A DNA stretch of 8,554 bases, taken from NCBI GenBank assembly GCA_016213455.1, contig JACRAG010000547.1:1-8554 (forward strand), given 5' to 3'. Shown piece by piece: positions 6,448 to 8,554 of the stretch. The position numbers were made by a program, and so were the translations under genes. The notes beneath the pieces were generated by a model that saw only the letters and a program-made list of their open reading frames with translations, searched no databases and was not told the origin of the DNA. Source of the DNA: Anaerolineae bacterium (GTDB lineage Bacteria; Chloroflexota; Anaerolineae; Anaerolineales; Anaerolineaceae). How positions within the stretch are numbered: position 1 is the first letter of the stretch; the number at the start of each line of letters is the position of its first letter.

Positions 6448-6472
6448 GTCCCTAATAACGGGACATCGTCCC
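6448..6472 (-). promoter_or_regulatory. Candidate IclR operator: three GGGAC/GTCCC half-sites
   Basis: Half-sites at 6448-6452, 6460-6464 and 6468-6472 alternate in orientation: GTCCC, 7 bases, GGGAC, 3 bases, GTCCC. They form two overlapping perfect palindromes that share the middle half-site. They lie roughly 10 to 35 bases downstream of the expected transcription start, a position that suits repression. The assignment to the adjacent IclR protein is inferred from position. Confidence 0.5.
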
Positions 6473-6488
6473 AGTGAATGTGAATACG

Positions 6489-6516
6489 ATTATAAGAATC
6501 CGCCAGTAAATGTCAA
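6489..6516 (-). promoter_or_regulatory. Consensus sigma70-type promoter of the iclR-gltA-proB-proA unit
   Basis: On the - strand, TTGACA (6511-6516) and TATAAT (6489-6494) match the consensus exactly with a 16-base spacer. The expected start is near 6482, giving a leader of about 50 bases before the IclR ATG. The -35 box begins 10 bases after the ATPase stop codon. An unregulated promoter this strong would be unusual, which fits the operator-like sequence just downstream. Confidence 0.8.
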
Positions 6517-6526
6517 GATAATTTGA

Positions 6527-7273
6527 TTATTTTTGTAGGATTTGGGAAAGGAACAACTGCGTGCGATCGTGACGGGGATGATCGAAAACCAGCTCCGGCG
6601 CGCCGTGCTCAATGATGCGCCCTTCATCCATAAAGATCACTTCATCGGCAGCCGCACGCGCAAAACCCATCTCATGCGTCACAACCACCATGGTGATGCC
6701 TTCTTTTGCCAGATCAAGCATCACGTCCAGCACCTCTTTAATCATTTCCGGGTCAAGGGCGCTGGTGGGTTCATCGAAAAGCATGATTTTCGGCTTCATT
6801 GCCAACGCCCTGGCGATCGCGACCCGTTGCTGCTGCCCCCCAGATAACTGTGCAGGGTAGCTGTCTGCCTTTTCAAGAATACCCACCCGCTCCAACTGCT
6901 GCAGCGCGATTTGCCTGGCTTCATCTTTGTTGCGCTTGCGCACAATCTCTTGTGCCAGGGTAATGTTCTCCAGAACGGTTAAATGGGGATACAGGTTGAA
7001 ATGTTGAAAAACCATCCCCACATCCGCGCGGATTTCGTTGATCTTTTTCTCATCCTGGGTCAACAATTGACCGTCGATGTAGATCTCGCCTTCATCTTCC
7101 ACTTCCATATGGTTGATGCAGCGCAGCAAGGTGGACTTGCCCGAACCACTCGGTCCAATTATGACAACCACCCGCCCTCTTTTTATCGTGACACTGACAC
7201 ACCGCAGCGCCCAAACCGATCCAAAGCGTTTAATCACATTGCGAACAACGATGATGTCGTCTGGATCGGTCAT
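6527..7273 (-). CDS. Polar amino-acid ABC transporter ATP-binding protein (GlnQ/HisP type)
   Basis: A cytoplasmic ATPase of 248 residues, the normal length for GlnQ-type subunits, that powers import through the permease encoded just upstream. All ABC motifs are intact: Walker [10 protein letters not shown] (40-48), Q-loop Gln90 in [14 protein letters not shown] (87-100), signature LSGGQQQR (143-150), Walker B IMLFDEP (163-169) with catalytic Glu168, the D-loop SALD (171-174), and switch His200 in VVTHEMGFA. The [13 protein letters not shown] and THEMGFAR stretches are characteristic of the polar amino-acid (PAAT) group. The start ATG overlaps the permease stop as ATGA, with a GGAGAGAAGG Shine-Dalgarno region upstream, so the two are translationally coupled. 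Substrate (glutamate, glutamine, another polar amino acid) cannot be fixed from this subunit. No terminator follows; the IclR promoter begins within 20 bases. Confidence 0.96.
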   Translation of the reverse strand: MTDPDDIIVVRNVIKRFGSVWALRCVSVTIKRGRVVVIIGPSGSGKSTLLRCINHMEVEDEGEIYIDGQLLTQDEKKINEIRADVGMVFQHFNLYPHLTVLENITLAQEIVRKRNKDEARQIALQQLERVGILEKADSYPAQLSGGQQQRVAIARALAMKPKIMLFDEPTSALDPEMIKEVLDVMLDLAKEGITMVVVTHEMGFARAAADEVIFMDEGRIIEHGAPELVFDHPRHDRTQLFLSQILQK

Positions 7274-8136
7274 GATTGGAACCTTCTCTCCAATAGTTTG
7301 ACCAGCAGCGACAAAACGACCGTCATGGTCAGGTAAAGAACAGCCAGCGTCGAGTAAGCCTCCGGGTATTGGAAGGTTTGACCCGCGTACAGCTTGGCAA
7401 CCTGAGTGATGTCACGCACCGCCAGCACTGAAACCAATGAGGTGTCTTTGAGCATGGAGATGAAATCATTGCCCAACGCCGGCAGCACATTCCGAATTGC
7501 CTGAGGAAGAATGATGAACCGCATTGCCTGCCAGTAATTCATGCCTTGCGAACGCGCAGCTTCCATCTGTCCTTTATTAATCGATTGGATCCCTGCGCGG
7601 AATATTTCCGCGGAGAACGCCCCATAGGTGATCGACAGTGCAATCACGGCGCGCAACTGCATCGGAACGCCCTTGTTGTCGATCGCTGACAAAGCCCCTC
7701 CGATCGAACCCAGACCCATTCCAGTCAGCCACGACCCAAGCGCATTCAAACCAGAAGTCGACGCCGGCACAAGCACCAGCGCGATGAAGAAAATCAAAAC
7801 CAGCATGGGAATACCCCGGATGATTTCAACATACAGGGTAGCCAGGTTCTTGAAAACGACATTGCTGGAAATTCGGCCCAAGCCGGTCACCAGGCCCAGG
7901 ACAATCGCGATGGAAAAAGCTGCCAACGTGGTCACGATGGTGACCGATAGACCCGCTTTGATGAAATTGAAAGACTGTTGGAACGAAGGCTGCGTTGAAA
8001 TCACGCCCGTCGTGACAAGCATAATCACCACAATCGCAGCGAACCACCACGGGAAACGGTTTAAACGCAGTTTCATCGGCTCACGAGGGAGCGCGATCAC
8101 GGCGCCGTGGGGAAGGGCAGCATCTTCACATGCCAT
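7270..8136 (-). CDS. Polar amino-acid ABC transporter permease (GlnP/HisM type)
   Basis: An inner-membrane protein of 288 residues. Hydrophobic segments lie at about 29-47, 62-86, 103-124, 157-176, 215-240 (weaker) and 262-282. The cytoplasmic EAA loop, which docks on the ATPase, is clear: [20 protein letters not shown] (192-211), followed by [18 protein letters not shown], typical of the HisMQ/GlnP family. EIIRGIP (104-110) is another family landmark. GlnP proteins are often about 220-250 residues. This one is longer because of an N-terminal extension (about 1-27) and a Gly/Ser-rich loop (about 125-156). The ATG at 8134-8136 has an AAGGA site 7 bases upstream; Met21 is a weaker alternative start. 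It probably forms a homodimer, since no second permease gene is present between the binding-protein and ATPase genes. Confidence 0.93.
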   Translation of the reverse strand: MACEDAALPHGAVIALPREPMKLRLNRFPWWFAAIVVIMLVTTGVISTQPSFQQSFNFIKAGLSVTIVTTLAAFSIAIVLGLVTGLGRISSNVVFKNLATLYVEIIRGIPMLVLIFFIALVLVPASTSGLNALGSWLTGMGLGSIGGALSAIDNKGVPMQLRAVIALSITYGAFSAEIFRAGIQSINKGQMEAARSQGMNYWQAMRFIILPQAIRNVLPALGNDFISMLKDTSLVSVLAVRDITQVAKLYAGQTFQYPEAYSTLAVLYLTMTVVLSLLVKLLERRFQS

Positions 8137-8160
8137 AATATTTTCCTTTCATCCTGACAA

Positions 8161-8193
8161 CCCTGTCGCGGTTGGGTAATAACCGCGACAGGG
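8161..8193 (-). other. Perfect stem-loop between the binding-protein and permease genes
   Basis: A 13-bp perfect inverted repeat, CCCTGTCGCGGTT (8161-8173) with AACCGCGACAGGG (8181-8193), has a 7-base loop. It starts 18 bases after the binding-protein stop codon. There is no T-tract on either side, so a complete terminator is unlikely. It fits an intercistronic hairpin that stabilises the upstream mRNA end or partly limits read-through, giving more binding protein than membrane subunits. Confidence 0.7.
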
Positions 8194-8211
8194 CTTAAGG
8201 TCAATCTTTAC

Positions 8212-8554
8212 TTATTTAATGTCTTCAGAACCAATATTGAAGTCAGGACCAAAGTATTTGGCATTGATGCTTTCCAAAGTGCCATCTGCTTTCATCGACT
8301 CGAGCGCTTTATCAACCGGTCCAACCAGGTCGCTACCCTTGGGATACACAAACCCCAGTTGGTCGGATGAAATGGAAGGCCCGATCAATTCGATCGAATC
8401 GGCATTTTCTCCGCGGTACCCTTGACCGGCAGTTTCATCGATGATCACAGCGTCCACATCACCGCCAATCAAAGCTTGAACAGCAAACGGGAACTGCTCA
8501 AAAGCTTTGATGCGTTCTTCTGAGAGGAATTTCTTGGCAGTTTCGTAGTTGGTG
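8212..8554 (-). CDS. Polar amino-acid ABC transporter substrate-binding protein, C-terminal part
   Basis: The frame is open from the right window edge to TAA at 8212-8214, so only the last 113 or so residues are present and the true start and signal peptide lie outside the window. An internal TTG at 8470-8472 is not a credible start, because the frame continues with clearly homologous sequence upstream. The visible part matches lobe I/II of the family 3 solute-binding fold: GGDVDAVIIDETAGQGY carries the family's DAVIxD pattern, and LGFVYPKGSDLVGPVDKAL then MKADGTLESINAKYFG is the near-universal ending. The protein would capture an amino acid outside the membrane and deliver it to the permease. 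The ligand pocket is mostly outside the window, so specificity is unknown. Confidence 0.93.
   Translation of the reverse strand, partial: TNYETAKKFLSEERIKAFEQFPFAVQALIGGDVDAVIIDETAGQGYRGENADSIELIGPSISSDQLGFVYPKGSDLVGPVDKALESMKADGTLESINAKYFGPDFNIGSEDIK

Noticed and set aside
1..8554. CRISPR arrays, insertion sequences, riboswitches, toxin-antitoxin or other defence genes
   Set aside because: No regularly spaced direct repeats, no transposase-like or nuclease-like frame, and no recognisable riboswitch core were seen on reading both strands.

Overview
The window looks like a bacterial chromosome segment of moderate GC content. It joins the end of a prophage-like region (left, + strand) to a compact block of metabolic and transport genes (right, all - strand). 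The organism cannot be named from sequence alone. The eukaryote-like citrate synthase, the IclR regulator, the polar amino-acid ABC transporter and the codon usage would fit a Chloroflexota (Anaerolineae-like) bacterium, but that is an inference of low to moderate confidence.

Left region (1 to about 1740). The C-terminal part of a phage-type structural protein (2-340) is followed 13 bases later by a glycoside hydrolase family 25-like lysozyme, a probable endolysin (354-1601). A strong Rho-independent terminator follows (1604-1632). A second hairpin (1643-1668) carries its T-tract on the - strand and would stop transcription arriving from the right. Just beyond lies an intact tRNA-Pro with anticodon CGG (1745-1819, - strand). 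Its 3' end faces the phage genes, the arrangement expected if the prophage integrated at the tRNA 3' end.

Central region (1862-6516, all - strand). In transcription order: a consensus sigma70-type promoter (-35 at 6511-6516, -10 at 6489-6494), a candidate operator made of three GGGAC/GTCCC half-sites (6448-6472), an IclR-family regulator (5667-6431), a eukaryote-type citrate synthase (4247-5608), glutamate 5-kinase proB (3129-4241), and glutamate-5-semialdehyde dehydrogenase proA (1862-3127). gltA-proB-proA are separated by 5 and 1 bases, so they are almost certainly one operon. Citrate synthase feeds the oxidative route to 2-oxoglutarate and glutamate. ProB and ProA turn glutamate into glutamate-5-semialdehyde, the proline precursor. 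proC, the last step, is not in the window. The tRNA-Pro has its own promoter 42 bases after proA but may also be reached by read-through.

Right region (6527-8554, - strand). This is a polar amino-acid ABC importer in the order binding protein (partial, cut by the window end), permease, ATPase. A perfect 13-bp stem-loop lies between the binding-protein and permease genes. The permease and ATPase genes overlap by four bases (ATGA). No terminator separates the ATPase gene from the IclR promoter, so the transporter and the regulator-citrate synthase-proline block could be partly co-transcribed.

No CRISPR array, insertion sequence or transposase was seen. There is no gene-free stretch longer than 300 bases. 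I found no wholly novel system. The most notable points are the IclR/citrate synthase/proBA arrangement with its candidate operator, and the prophage end abutting tRNA-Pro.
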